The notes: a model not told the origin generated them from the letters alone. Shown: positions 16,791 to 26,184, counted from the stretch's first letter. The stretch is DNA of 64,000 nucleotides from Methylorubrum aminovorans (GCF_022179725.1 NZ_BPRC01000013.1:56057-120056); one strand, 5' to 3'. Made by a program: numbers and translations.

Positions 16791-18092
16791 ATGATCACGA
16801 TCCCACGCCGCGTGACGGCGCCGGGCATGGTGCTGTTCCTGCTCTGCCTGATGTACTTCATCACCTATGTCGATCGGGTCAACGTCGGCACCGCCGGCCC
16901 GGCGATCAAGGGTGAACTCGGCCTCACCAACACCGAACTCGGCCTCGTCTTCTCGGCCTTCGCCTACCCCTACGCGGTGTTCCAGATCATCGGCGGCGCC
17001 ATGGCCGACAAGTGGGGGGCGCGGCGCACGCTGTTCATCTGCGGCCTGATCTGGGCGGCGGCGACGGTGGCGACCGGATTTGTCGGCGGCGTGGTCTCGC
17101 TGTTCCTCGCCCGCTTCGCGCTGGGCTTCGGCGAGGGCGCTACCTTCCCCACCGCGACGCGGGCGATGCAGTCCTGGGTCGCCAAGGACCAGCGCGGCTT
17201 CGCGCAGGGCATCACCCACTCGTTCGCCCGTTTCGGCAACGCGATCACGCCACCGCTCGTCGTCCTGATGATGGCCTATGTGGGCTGGCGCGGCGCCTTC
17301 GTCGTGCTCGGCATCGTGAGCTTCGCCTGGGTGCTGGTCTGGGTGTTCTACTATCGGGACGACCCGCGCGAGCATAAGGCCATCACGAACGAGGATCTGG
17401 AGCGGCTCGCGATCCATGACCGGACCGCCAAGCCCGCCGCCAAACCGCCGGTGCCGTGGCGCCGGCTGATCCCGCGCATGGCGCCCGTGACGCTGACCTA
17501 CTTCTGCTACGGCTGGTCGCTGTGGCTCTACCTCAACTGGCTGCCCTCGTTCTTCAAGGACGGCTACGGCCTCGACATCAAGAACTCGGCCCTGTTCGCC
17601 TCGGGCGTGTTCTTCGCGGGCGTCGTCGGAGACACGCTCGGCGGCGTCGTCTCCGACCGTATCCTGAAGAAGACCGGCGATCTGCAGAAGGCGCGCCGCA
17701 ACGTGATCTGCCTCGGCATGCTCGGCGCCGCCGCCTGCCTCGCGGGTGTGTTCTTCACCAAGGAACTGACCCTGGTGGCGCTGCTGCTCAGCGGCGGCTT
17801 CTTCTTCCTTGAACTGGTGATCGGGCCGATCTGGTCGGTGCCGATGGACATTGCGCCCCAATATGCCGGCACGGCGAGCGGGCTGATGAATTTCGGCTCG
17901 GCCTTTGCCGCAATCGTCTCGCCGCTCACCTTCGGCCTGATCGTGGATCTGACCGGCAACTGGATCCTGCCGTTCGCCGGCTCGATCGGGCTGCTTCTGC
18001 TCGGCGCGGGCCTCGCCTTCACCATGCACCCCGAGCGCCCGTTCGAGAACGAGCCGGCGCCCTTGACCCCGCGGGTGGTGCCGGCGGAGTAG
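16791..18092 (+). CDS. MFS transporter, anion:cation symporter type
   Basis: A 433-residue protein with 12 expected helices. MYFITYVDRVNVGTAGP and the loop motif GGAMADKWGARR place it near hexuronate/tartrate/phthalate carriers of the ACS family. GGAGGAG stands before the ATG. It is probably co-transcribed with the aminotransferase and imports the organic acid handled by this module (inference). The substrate cannot be read from the sequence. Confidence 0.8.
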   Translation: MITIPRRVTAPGMVLFLLCLMYFITYVDRVNVGTAGPAIKGELGLTNTELGLVFSAFAYPYAVFQIIGGAMADKWGARRTLFICGLIWAAATVATGFVGGVVSLFLARFALGFGEGATFPTATRAMQSWVAKDQRGFAQGITHSFARFGNAITPPLVVLMMAYVGWRGAFVVLGIVSFAWVLVWVFYYRDDPREHKAITNEDLERLAIHDRTAKPAAKPPVPWRRLIPRMAPVTLTYFCYGWSLWLYLNWLPSFFKDGYGLDIKNSALFASGVFFAGVVGDTLGGVVSDRILKKTGDLQKARRNVICLGMLGAAACLAGVFFTKELTLVALLLSGGFFFLELVIGPIWSVPMDIAPQYAGTASGLMNFGSAFAAIVSPLTFGLIVDLTGNWILPFAGSIGLLLLGAGLAFTMHPERPFENEPAPLTPRVVPAE

Positions 18093-18149
18093 GCGTCCGC
18101 TCCGTTCTCGCCCCGTCGCCGCTCTCCTCACGGTCCTTGCGGCGACGGT

Positions 18150-18539
18150 TCACGGCGCGGGGAAGCGGCGTTGAAGGTCAGCCAGGATCTCGACCGCCTC
18201 GGCGGAGAGGCCCGATTCCCGCACGGCCTTGAGGCTGCGGTCCTCGGGTCCCGGCGCGGTCGCCGGCTCGAACTGGCGGCGGTGGGCCTGATCGAGGATG
18301 TCGGCGATCCGGTCGCCGACCGCCATGGCGATGGCGGTCGAGTCCGGCCCTTCCGAACGGTGGGCGTGCATGCGCTGGAGCGCATCGGCGATCTGCCGCT
18401 CGAAAGCCTGGAACAGCGCGTCGGCGGCCTGCGGGTTCATCCGCATCAGGGCGCCCGCGGCCGCGCAATAGGTCTCCTTCAGCATGTACAGGGTCAGGCG
18501 GTCGATGGCCTGCTCGTCTTCGTCCCCCGGCTTCGCCAT
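18150..18539 (-). CDS. Hypothetical helical protein
   Basis: A 129-residue protein starting MAKPGDEDEQAIDRL. It is rich in Ala, Arg and acidic residues with helix-forming repeats (DALFQAFERQIADALQRMHA) and no membrane segment or signal. Family not recognised. The internal ATG is chosen because the six residues upstream are Arg-rich and not needed. It is convergent with the MFS gene. Confidence 0.5.
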   Translation of the reverse strand: MAKPGDEDEQAIDRLTLYMLKETYCAAAGALMRMNPQAADALFQAFERQIADALQRMHAHRSEGPDSTAIAMAVGDRIADILDQAHRRQFEPATAPGPEDRSLKAVRESGLSAEAVEILADLQRRFPAP

Positions 18540-18721
18540 GCGCCCTCTGTCCCGCATCCTCTGGTCCGAACCCGTGCCCGGCCGAAACGGTGGGGCACGG
18601 AATCGTCCCCTCCTTTACAGGATGGGGGATGGGGCCTGCCAAGCCTGATCGCCAGCCGAAGTCGCCGGGGCTCTTGCCGGCGGCGCGCCACCGGCTCGAT
18701 GCAATCGGACGGGAAGGGGCC

Positions 18722-19195
18722 TCAGCCTGAGGGCGGGGTCAGGATGACCTTGCCCTCGAACGGGTTGCTCCGGCTGTTGGCGCCGGTGCAGGCGAAGGTC
18801 TGCTCGCCGGCCGAGACCGTGCGAAGCCGCAACTGCCCGCGCCCGTCCCGCTTGACCGTGTAGCCCTTCTCGCTCGCCACGTGGACGAGGTCGCCGTCGG
18901 CGTGGAGCACGCGGCCGTTCTCGAACTGGCCCGGCATGGTGATCGTCACCGGCTGATCGGCCCGGCTCACCACGTTGAGCGCCACGTTCGTATCGGCCGG
19001 CAGACGCAGTTCCGCCGGCTGGCAGACGGGATGTCCATCGCGCATCTCGACGGTCAGTTCGACCGGCGGCATCGCGTCGCTGTCCGGCGGCGGCAGCGGT
19101 TTCCCCTGCGCCTGTGCGACGGCCGGCAGGGTAAGGCCGGTCACAGCGGCGAGCAGGACGGCCGGGATGCGGAGACGGGTCGAACGATGGGGCAT
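18722..19195 (-). CDS. Secreted hypothetical protein, possibly cupredoxin-like
   Basis: A 157-residue protein with a clear Sec signal: basic MPHRSTRLRIP, a hydrophobic core and a cut near AVAQA-QG. The mature part has alternating beta-strand character (PAELRLPADTNVALNVVSRA, PVTITMPGQFENGRVLH) and two Cys (HPVCQP and FACTG) that may form a disulphide. The shape recalls cupredoxin-like periplasmic proteins, but the usual Cys-x-x-x-x-His copper site is not seen. Function unknown. Confidence 0.6.
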   Translation of the reverse strand: MPHRSTRLRIPAVLLAAVTGLTLPAVAQAQGKPLPPPDSDAMPPVELTVEMRDGHPVCQPAELRLPADTNVALNVVSRADQPVTITMPGQFENGRVLHADGDLVHVASEKGYTVKRDGRGQLRLRTVSAGEQTFACTGANSRSNPFEGKVILTPPSG

Positions 19196-19751
19196 GCGCG
19201 AATCCTTCGCGGTGGGTCCAGGGTGCCCTCAGGCACGGCAGCCCGTCGGGCGCGGCCGCGCGGGGGCGACGGTTCCTCCAGCAAGAAGCCATCCCTCGAC
19301 CCTGTTCCGATCCGCGACGCCCCGCCGCGTGACCGGCCGGCTTAGCGGCTCTCACAAAACTCCCACTGCGCTGTCGTCCCCAGAGCGAGAACGGCCGGTG
19401 ATCGAGAGTTTTGTGAGGCACGCTGACCCGCGGCCGAGCGCGGGCCGGTTCCGGACGCCCCTAAGACGGCCGCTCGCTCTTCCGTCCGTCATCGCGAGGC
19501 GAAGCCGAAAGGACGACGAACCCGGGGCGATCAACGAACCGGTCTGACGGGGGATCCGAGGCCTTGCCTGCCGCCTTCGGCGGATCCGGGGCGCGGCCGG
19601 GGCCGGCGTCCCCGCCGTCCGAACCGGGACGGCGGGGGGTGTCGTTCGCACGACCGAGCCGATACGCAACGTGGCTCCCCCGTAGAATGACCGCGACCGG
19701 TTAGCCGACGGTCAATGCCGGAAACGGGCGACGTGCCGGAACGGGACCGTT
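19196..19751. other. Gene-free stretch with inverted repeat
   Basis: No gene is supported in 556 bases. Two perfect 12-bp inverted arms CTCACAAAACTC (19351-19362) and GAGTTTTGTGAG (19406-19417) enclose 43 bp. The rest is GC-rich with no obvious structure; it must hold the promoter of the secreted protein gene. Confidence 0.55.
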
Positions 19752-22478
19752 TCACGTCTCCGGCGCGGCGGGCGGCGGCACGAGCGGGGGAGCGGGGGCG
19801 AAGACGAGGCGCTGGTAGACGAGGCCGATGGCGATCAGGCAGGCGCCGAGCCCGAGGAAGGACAGGGCCCGCAGCGGCCCCTCCAGCCCCGAAAGGTCGA
19901 GCAGGAATACCTTCAGCGTCGCCAGCCCCACGAGCACGGCGGAGGCCAGCCGTGCGGTGGCCGAGCCGCGCAGGATGCCGTAGCCGAGGGCGATCAGGCC
20001 GAGGCCGAGCCAGGCTGCCGAGTAGGTGTACCACTCGGCCTGCCCGGTCGCGCGGTCGAGCCCGAGCCGCTCGCCCTGGAAGCCGTGCCGCACGGCGAGG
20101 CACAGGGCGAGGAAGCTGAGCGCCAACCCGAGACCGCCCGCCATCCGCACGAACCACACGGGCCGCACGCCTTGCGCCACCCGCGCCAGCGCGAAGGAAG
20201 CCGCCGCCGGAAGCGCGTAGGCGAGCACGGCGTCGTTCAGGACGAGCCCGCCCGCGACCGGCTCGTCGGTCAGGAGGGGGTTGGCGGCGAGCCCGAGGCC
20301 GAGCGCGCCCTGCAGCAGGGCGAGACAAGCGAAGGCGAGGCCGCCGAAGCGGATCACCGGCGAGGGCGAGGGGCCGGAAAACCGCGTCAGCACCCCGGAG
20401 AAACCGAGGGCGGTCAGCGTCGTCAGGCCCTGCTCCAGCACGCTCGTGCCGGGGGCGGTGAGGTCGCCGCCATGGAGCGCGTGGCGGATCTCCAGGAAGA
20501 CGAACAGACCCGAGAGGAGCAGGCTCAGGGCCTGCGCCACCTGTTCCGGGATGTCGGCCGGCCGCCCCGGCCGACAGATCACCCAGGCAGCGAGGCCGAA
20601 GCACAGGGCCGGCAGGCCGTAGGCGGTCACGAGCCCGTTGAGGATCGGCGTGCGCGACAGATCCGCCCCGATGAGGGCCGGATCCCAGGCGAGCCGGGCA
20701 GCGACGAGGGCGGCGAGCCCGGCCACGCACCAGCGCAGCGCCGGGATGTCGAGGCGCCGGGCAATCAGGCCGGTGGCGAGGGCCGCCCCGGCCAGGGCCG
20801 GTGTCAGCGAGCCGCCCGACAGGGCGAAGACGAGGCCGAGGCACAGGCTCGCCACCGCCGCTGCGGCGAAGGCGCCGAGCCCGAGCGCCAGGGCCGGGGA
20901 GGGGGTCTGGTCGTCCTGGCGCCGGCACAGGGCGGCAAGGCCGCAGAACCCCGCGGCCAGGGCACCCGCCGCGGCGGCGAAACCCGGCGCCACCGTCCCA
21001 CCCGCGATCCGCCAATAGACGATCGCGAGCGCGGCGAGCGGGGCCGCCGCCGCGCCGGCGGCGAAGGTCAGCGCCGTGGCGTAGGGCAGGCGGCTGCCGC
21101 CCAGGAGCCGCAGCGCGCCGAGAGCGGCGATCGTGAGCGATCCGGCCGCGGCCAGCGCGATCAGCAGGCCGGGATTCTCGGCTCCGTACCAGAGGAGAAA
21201 GGAGGTGCCCGACGGGTACGCCGTCTGCGGCCAGAGCATGAGGGCGCCCGCGAGCGTCAGGGCCGCAACGACGCTGCCGGCGGCGGCGGGCGCGGCCACG
21301 AGGCCTGCGAGCGCAGGCAGCACGCTCGCGGCCAGGGCCGCGCCGGCCCAGCCCGGACCGCCGTCGGTAGCCGTCAGGCCGAGCACCGCCAGCGCCACGC
21401 CGCCTGCGAGCGCGAGGGCGAGGGCGGCGAAGCGATCGAGCCGTGCCTGCGCATCGGGCACGCCGCGGCCCGGCAGGACGGCGAAGACCAGTACGGCCAG
21501 CGCCTGCTGCAGCACGAGGTGAGCGTGCACGGCCACGCTCTGACCGGGCAGGAGCGTGAGGAACAGGGCCCAGGCCGCCGCGCCGATGCCGGCCGCCACC
21601 GCCAGCGCGCGCCAACCCTTCAGCCAGGCGAACGCGTAGGCGCTGCCCGCCACCACCGGCAGGTAGAGGGCAAGCGGCCACAGGCTCGTGCCCCCGCCGC
21701 CGACGAGGAGCGGCGTGGCCAGCGCCCCGACGAGGCCGATCCCGGCGAGCGCTGGCCCGTGCAGCAGGGCGGCGAACATGGCGGCAAGGCCCGTTGCCGC
21801 GAGCCCGGCGAAGGCGAGGCCCGGCCCGACGAAGCCGTAGAGCGCGTGCGCCGCATAGACCGCGCCGAACAGGCCGACCGTGCCGGCGGCGGTGACCATG
21901 GCCGGCACGTCGGGCCAGGTCGGGGGGATCGGCGCGGCGCCGCGCAGGCGCCGTCTCAGGACCTCGCCCAGCCCGACGAGACCGAAGGCGAGGGCGAACC
22001 CGCCGACGATCCGCACGCCCGGCCCGAACAGGCCGCGCTCGGCCGAGTAGCGCACCAGCAGAACCGCGCCGAAGGCGAGGGCGAGGCCGCCGACCCAGAC
22101 GGTCCAGCGGGTGCCGAAGCGCTCCTCGATGGACGGCGCGGAGGAGCGATCAGGAGCGCGGGAAGGGGAGGGGGCAGTTCCCGGCTGCCCCAGCGCCACG
22201 GCCGGAACGGTGCTGCGCGGCGGCGTGGGTTCGGACGACGGCTCCGGCGGCCGGACATCGCGCGGCTCCGGCGGCGCAGCGGGCGCTTTGCTCGGCGTTG
22301 GCGCTACGGCCGGGATCGGCGTTGGGCCGGCGATCGGACGCGCCTCCACGAGAGCGAGGCGCCGCTCCAGAACCTGGATCCGATGCCGCTGCCGGAGCGC
22401 CAGCAGCAGGGCCGCCGGACCGGACAGGGCGAGCGCCAGCGCGATCAGCACCGCACTCAGGAAAAGTCCATCGTCCAT
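19752..22478 (-). CDS. DUF2339 family large membrane protein
   Basis: A 908-residue protein. It has an N-terminal helix and short coiled coil (RHRIQVLERRLALVEARP), a Pro/Ser-rich linker (about 45-120), the DUF2339 entry motif FGTRWTVWVGGLALAFGAV, and then more than 20 predicted membrane helices to the end. The family is of unknown function, widespread in Proteobacteria and often described as a membrane transporter-like protein. Codon-rich GC content creates very long antisense frames here that are not genes. Confidence 0.8.
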   Translation of the reverse strand: MDDGLFLSAVLIALALALSGPAALLLALRQRHRIQVLERRLALVEARPIAGPTPIPAVAPTPSKAPAAPPEPRDVRPPEPSSEPTPPRSTVPAVALGQPGTAPSPSRAPDRSSAPSIEERFGTRWTVWVGGLALAFGAVLLVRYSAERGLFGPGVRIVGGFALAFGLVGLGEVLRRRLRGAAPIPPTWPDVPAMVTAAGTVGLFGAVYAAHALYGFVGPGLAFAGLAATGLAAMFAALLHGPALAGIGLVGALATPLLVGGGGTSLWPLALYLPVVAGSAYAFAWLKGWRALAVAAGIGAAAWALFLTLLPGQSVAVHAHLVLQQALAVLVFAVLPGRGVPDAQARLDRFAALALALAGGVALAVLGLTATDGGPGWAGAALAASVLPALAGLVAAPAAAGSVVAALTLAGALMLWPQTAYPSGTSFLLWYGAENPGLLIALAAAGSLTIAALGALRLLGGSRLPYATALTFAAGAAAAPLAALAIVYWRIAGGTVAPGFAAAAGALAAGFCGLAALCRRQDDQTPSPALALGLGAFAAAAVASLCLGLVFALSGGSLTPALAGAALATGLIARRLDIPALRWCVAGLAALVAARLAWDPALIGADLSRTPILNGLVTAYGLPALCFGLAAWVICRPGRPADIPEQVAQALSLLLSGLFVFLEIRHALHGGDLTAPGTSVLEQGLTTLTALGFSGVLTRFSGPSPSPVIRFGGLAFACLALLQGALGLGLAANPLLTDEPVAGGLVLNDAVLAYALPAAASFALARVAQGVRPVWFVRMAGGLGLALSFLALCLAVRHGFQGERLGLDRATGQAEWYTYSAAWLGLGLIALGYGILRGSATARLASAVLVGLATLKVFLLDLSGLEGPLRALSFLGLGACLIAIGLVYQRLVFAPAPPLVPPPAAPET

Positions 22479-22635
22479 CGACCGCCCGTCCGCTTCGAGA
22501 GCGGCGAAGCTAGCCTCGTTCCCGAACCGGATGGGTGCGGGGGCTCACACGCTCGTGAATCGTCGCGCCACGCATCCTATGGATCGCGCGGTCTTGCAAA
22601 TGCCGAGCGGACCGGAAGTCGGCAGGGCCGCCGCC

Positions 22636-22887
22636 TCAGCGAACGAATGCAAGATAAAGGCGGCAGCCTTCGCGCTCGACCACGGCGCAGCGACAATCGA
22701 TCTTCAGACAGGCAATGGATAAGCGCACGGAATCAGGAACGATGACATCTGCACCGACCTCGACATCGACGCCATCGGGTGTCTCGTCCCAAACGAGGCA
22801 TCCAATATCACTACGGCTCTCTGAAGATGAAATCAGTCCTACCTTGAAAGCGTCCTGCAGAAATAAGTCACGGTAACCTTCCAACAT
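22636..22887 (-). CDS. Short PilZ-like protein
   Basis: An 83-residue protein. Its C-terminal half VEVGADVIVPDSVRLSI, then CRCAVVEREGCRLYLAFV, is the beta-barrel half of a PilZ domain (typical: VPDRFRLxI ... CRVVWRxGxxLGVxF). The N-terminal RxxxR and D/NxSxxG c-di-GMP motifs are not present. GGAG precedes ATG at 22887. It may be a degenerate PilZ that no longer binds c-di-GMP. Base composition is lower in GC than its neighbours. Confidence 0.5.
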   Translation of the reverse strand: MLEGYRDLFLQDAFKVGLISSSESRSDIGCLVWDETPDGVDVEVGADVIVPDSVRLSIACLKIDCRCAVVEREGCRLYLAFVR

Positions 22888-23277
22888 CGGTTAACTCCGC
22901 GATTGCCTCAGATCCGCATCAAAAGGTTACGGTTAATTCTTCCTGAAATCACGCAGAAAATGACTTCTCACAGTGCAAAAAACCTGTTGCACGGCGGACA
23001 ACTTCATGGAAGCCAATTGGGTCTGGCTATTCGTTCTTCGGCTAAGTGCCTATCAGTTTAGCCTTTTAGCGCCATTACAGCCTGTGGAGGGCCCGAATCA
23101 GCGGGCGCGCCCCGAGCGCGCTCCGGGACCGGGTTTTGCCCCCCGTGCGGCCCACGGAAGAGGACGAGGCACCGCGCCGTCCACCTCAATCGTCCGGTCG
23201 AGGCGAACGGCGACTTGACCCGCCCCGGCGGGAGCCTCACCATTCAGTCTACGCGCGTAGACTAAGGTACAAGAGGC
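22888..23277. other. Promoter region with 16-bp palindrome
   Basis: No gene. The left part (22900-23090) is AT-richer than its surroundings, probably the promoter of the PilZ-like gene. The right end carries the palindrome at 23246-23261 directly before the Crp/Fnr gene. Confidence 0.5.
23246..23261. promoter_or_regulatory. 16-bp perfect palindrome upstream of Crp/Fnr gene
   Basis: AGTCTACGCGTAGACT is a perfect inverted repeat ending 16 bp before the GTG start. Its place suggests an operator, perhaps autoregulatory, or the start region of the transcript. It is unlike the classic FNR (TTGAT) or CRP (TGTGA) half-sites. Confidence 0.5.
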
Positions 23278-23970
23278 GTGGCGACAGGCCGGTTGGCGAG
23301 CATCCCGTTCTTCAAGGAACCGGGTGTCGATCTCTCCCCATTCGAGACGCGCTGCCATTGGCGGCGCTTCGACGAGAACGAGACGCTCGTCGATTACGAC
23401 GACATCTCGACCGACGTGTACTTCCTCGCCATGGGCGAAGTGCGCATCCTCAACCGGTCCCAATCCGGCAAGGAGGTCATTCTCGGCGAGATGCGCACCG
23501 GCGCTTTCTTCGGCGAGTTGGCGGCGCTGGACGGCATCGGCCGCTCGGCCAACGTCACGGCGCTCACCCGCGGCGAGGTCTGCGTGGTGCCCGCCCCGGT
23601 CTTCCGCCAGATCGTGTTCGCCTCTGAAGCCATCGCCGACCGGCTGTTCCGCCTGCTCGCCAAGCGCGTGCGCGAGCTGAACACCCGGCTGATGGAGCAC
23701 GCACTGCTCGACCTGCGCCACCGACTCTACGCCGAACTGCTGCGCCTCTCGGTGCCGCGGGCGGGACAGGACGGCGAGCGGGTGGTGACGCCGCCGCCCT
23801 ACCACCACGTGCTCGCCGCCCGCATCGGCTGCCGCCGGGAGCAGGTGACCCGCGAGTTCACGGTAATGGCGGGCGAAGGCCTGATCGACCGAACCCGCGG
23901 CGCCCTCGTCATCCGCCGCCCCGACCTGCTGGAGGCGCGGGTGCAGGAGGCGCTGCGCGAGGACGCGTGA
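23278..23970 (+). CDS. Crp/Fnr-family transcriptional regulator
   Basis: A 230-residue regulator with an N-terminal cyclic-nucleotide-binding fold (YFLAMGEVRILN, FFGELAALDG where cAMP-type proteins have GELAL), a dimer helix, and an HTH_Crp domain (LAARIGCRREQVTREFTVMA, GLIDRTRGALVI). No Cys cluster is present, so it is not an oxygen-sensing FNR. The start is GTG at 23278. It lies 88 bp upstream of the ABC operon and may control it. Confidence 0.8.
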   Translation: MATGRLASIPFFKEPGVDLSPFETRCHWRRFDENETLVDYDDISTDVYFLAMGEVRILNRSQSGKEVILGEMRTGAFFGELAALDGIGRSANVTALTRGEVCVVPAPVFRQIVFASEAIADRLFRLLAKRVRELNTRLMEHALLDLRHRLYAELLRLSVPRAGQDGERVVTPPPYHHVLAARIGCRREQVTREFTVMAGEGLIDRTRGALVIRRPDLLEARVQEALREDA

Positions 23971-24058
23971 CGCGTCCCCGCAGGAGCGTTGTTTCGAGTC
24001 ACCTTCCGCAACAGACAAGTCGCCGCGATCACGCGGGACGCCGGTCCGAAGATCCATC

Positions 24059-25150
24059 TTGCACGCCAGCACCTCCCATCCGGAACAGAGGCTCCGCCTG
24101 GAGCGAGTCACCAAGCGCTTCGGCGCGCACATGGCCGTCGATGCCGTCTCCCTCGATCTCGCGGGCGGTGAGTTCTTCTGCCTGCTCGGCCCGTCCGGTT
24201 GCGGCAAGAGCACCCTGCTGCGGATGGTGGCCGGATTCGAGCCCCCCGATTCCGGCACGATCCGGCTCGGCGAGACCGACCTGACTGCGCTGCCGCCGCA
24301 TCGGCGGCCAGTCAACATGATGTTCCAGTCCTACGCGCTGTTCCCGCATATGAGCGTGGCGGCCAACCTCGCCTACGGCCTCAAGGGCCTGGGCCTCGGC
24401 CGGGCCGAGAGCGCCGAGCGGGTGAAGGCGCTGCTCCGGCTCGTGCGCCTCGAAGGGTTCGAGGCGCGCCGCCCCGACAAGCTTTCCGGCGGACAGCGCC
24501 AGCGCGTGGCGCTCGCCCGCGCGTTGGCCCGTGAGCCGCGCCTGCTGCTCCTCGACGAGCCGCTCGGGGCGCTGGACCGGGCGCTGCGCGAGGAGACGCA
24601 AGGGGAATTGCGGGCGATCCAGCGGCGGCTCGGCACGAGCTTCGTCGTCGTCACCCATGACGCCGAGGAGGCGATGGCGCTCGCCGACCGGATCGGCGTG
24701 ATGGAGCGCGGGCGCCTCGTGCAGGTGGGGCCGCCGCGCGAGCTCTACGAGCGCCCGGCGAGCCGCTACGTCGCGGGCTTGCTCGGCGACGTGAACCTGA
24801 TCGATGGCCGCCTCGGGCGCGCGGAACCGGGCGGCGTGCGTAGCGTCGAGACCGCCCTGGGCTTCCTGCGCGCGAGCGGCGAGGGCGAGGCGGGCAACCC
24901 GGTCGTAATCGCGGTCCGTCCCGAGCGGCTGGTCGTGAGCGGGCAGGGAGAGGGCAAGGGGGAGGGGCTCCCCGGCAGGTTGACCGAGGCGACGTTCCTC
25001 GGTGACCGCATCCGCTACCGGGTCGAGATGGCCAACGGCTCGACCCTGCGCGCCTCCGCCGCCCTGCCGACCGCCGGCCCGATTCCGGCCGTCGGCGAGA
25101 CCGTCGCCGTCGCTGTGCCCGCCGACGCCGCGCGGATCCTGCCGGCATGA
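24059..25150 (+). CDS. ABC transporter ATPase, polyamine (PotA/PotG) type
   Basis: A 363-residue ATPase with Walker A GPSGCGKST, Q-loop MMFQSYALFPHMS, signature LSGGQRQR, Walker B LLLLDEP, the H-loop THD and a C-terminal TOBE domain. It should drive uptake of spermidine/putrescine or a related cation or Fe(III). A Gly/Glu-rich insert (GQGEGKGEG) in the TOBE region corresponds to a purine-rich tract at 24942-24970. The start is TTG at 24059, uncertain. The stop overlaps the next start (ATGA). Confidence 0.85.
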   Translation: MHASTSHPEQRLRLERVTKRFGAHMAVDAVSLDLAGGEFFCLLGPSGCGKSTLLRMVAGFEPPDSGTIRLGETDLTALPPHRRPVNMMFQSYALFPHMSVAANLAYGLKGLGLGRAESAERVKALLRLVRLEGFEARRPDKLSGGQRQRVALARALAREPRLLLLDEPLGALDRALREETQGELRAIQRRLGTSFVVVTHDAEEAMALADRIGVMERGRLVQVGPPRELYERPASRYVAGLLGDVNLIDGRLGRAEPGGVRSVETALGFLRASGEGEAGNPVVIAVRPERLVVSGQGEGKGEGLPGRLTEATFLGDRIRYRVEMANGSTLRASAALPTAGPIPAVGETVAVAVPADAARILPA

Positions 25151-26184
25151 GCGGCCTGTCGCCGCAACAACCACCAACCGGCGATGACCGCGCATCGCCG
25201 GTTGACCCCGCAAATGCGGGGCGGCGGGCGTCCGCCGAACGCGGGGAGGCCGGCCATCGGTCGGCGTCCCTGCAGCGTAAGATCGGCCGGGGTCTCGTTC
25301 GGGGCCTGCCGCTGCTGTGGCTGGCCCTGTTCTTCCTTGTGCCCTTCGCGGTGACGCTGAAGATCAGCTTCTCCTCGCCGGCCACCGCGCAGCCACCCTA
25401 CCTGCCGGTGCTCGAATGGGATGGCGGCCTGGAGGGCTGGCGCGAGTTCTTCGAGGCGCTGGACTTCCAGAACTACGGGATGATCGCGGCCGACGCACTC
25501 TACCGCGACGCCGCCCTCTCCTCGCTCGGCTACGCCGCGCTCGCCACCGCGATCCTCGTTCTGATCGGCACGCCGACGGCCTACGCCATGGCCCGCGCCT
25601 CGGCGCGCTGGCAGCCGGTCCTGGTGGCGCTCGTCATCGTGCCGTTCTGGACGAGCTTTCTCATCCGGGTCTACGCCTGGATCGCGATCCTCAAGCCCGA
25701 GGGGCTGCTCAACGCGGGCCTGCTCAAGCTCGGCCTGATCGCCGCGCCGCTGCCGATCCTCGACGGCCCCTTCGGCGTGCTGATCGGCCTCGCTTACGCC
25801 TACCTGCCCTTCATGGTGCTGCCGCTCTACGCGGTGATGAGCCGGCTCGACCCAGCGCTGACCGAGGCCGCGGCCGATCTCGGCGCATCGCGGGCACGGG
25901 CCTTCTTCACCGTGACGCTGCCGCTGAGCCTGCCCGGCCTCGCCGCCGGGGCGCTGCTCTGCTTCATCCCGATGGTCGGCGAGTTCATCATCCCCGACCT
26001 GCTCGGCGGCTCGGACACGCTGATGCTCGGGCGCGTGCTGTGGAGCGAGTTCTTCTCCAACCGCGACTGGCCGCTCGCTTCCGCCGTGGCCGTGCTGCTG
26101 CTGATCCTCGTGGTCGGGCCCGTGGTGCTGTTCCGCGAGGCGGAGCTGCGCCGGGAGGAAGCGGCGGAGGGGGCCGGCCGATGA
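25147..26184 (+). CDS. ABC transporter permease (PotB/PotH type)
   Basis: A 345-residue permease with six predicted helices and the EAA loop EAAADLGASRARAFFTVTLPL. Residues 1-50 are a polar extension before the first helix. FIPMVGEFIIPDLLGGSDTLM is the typical PotB/H segment. It overlaps the ATPase upstream and the second permease downstream by four bases each, so translation is coupled. Confidence 0.85.
   Translation: MSGLSPQQPPTGDDRASPVDPANAGRRASAERGEAGHRSASLQRKIGRGLVRGLPLLWLALFFLVPFAVTLKISFSSPATAQPPYLPVLEWDGGLEGWREFFEALDFQNYGMIAADALYRDAALSSLGYAALATAILVLIGTPTAYAMARASARWQPVLVALVIVPFWTSFLIRVYAWIAILKPEGLLNAGLLKLGLIAAPLPILDGPFGVLIGLAYAYLPFMVLPLYAVMSRLDPALTEAAADLGASRARAFFTVTLPLSLPGLAAGALLCFIPMVGEFIIPDLLGGSDTLMLGRVLWSEFFSNRDWPLASAVAVLLLILVVGPVVLFREAELRREEAAEGAGR

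Noticed and set aside
20085..22745. An 886-codon open frame on the + strand, antisense to the DUF2339 gene
   Set aside because: Very long antisense frames are expected at this GC content; the translation is Arg/Glu/Gly-rich low complexity with no domain, while the reverse strand gives a clear membrane protein.
23278..23970. Oxygen-sensing FNR
   Set aside because: No N-terminal or central cysteine cluster is present.
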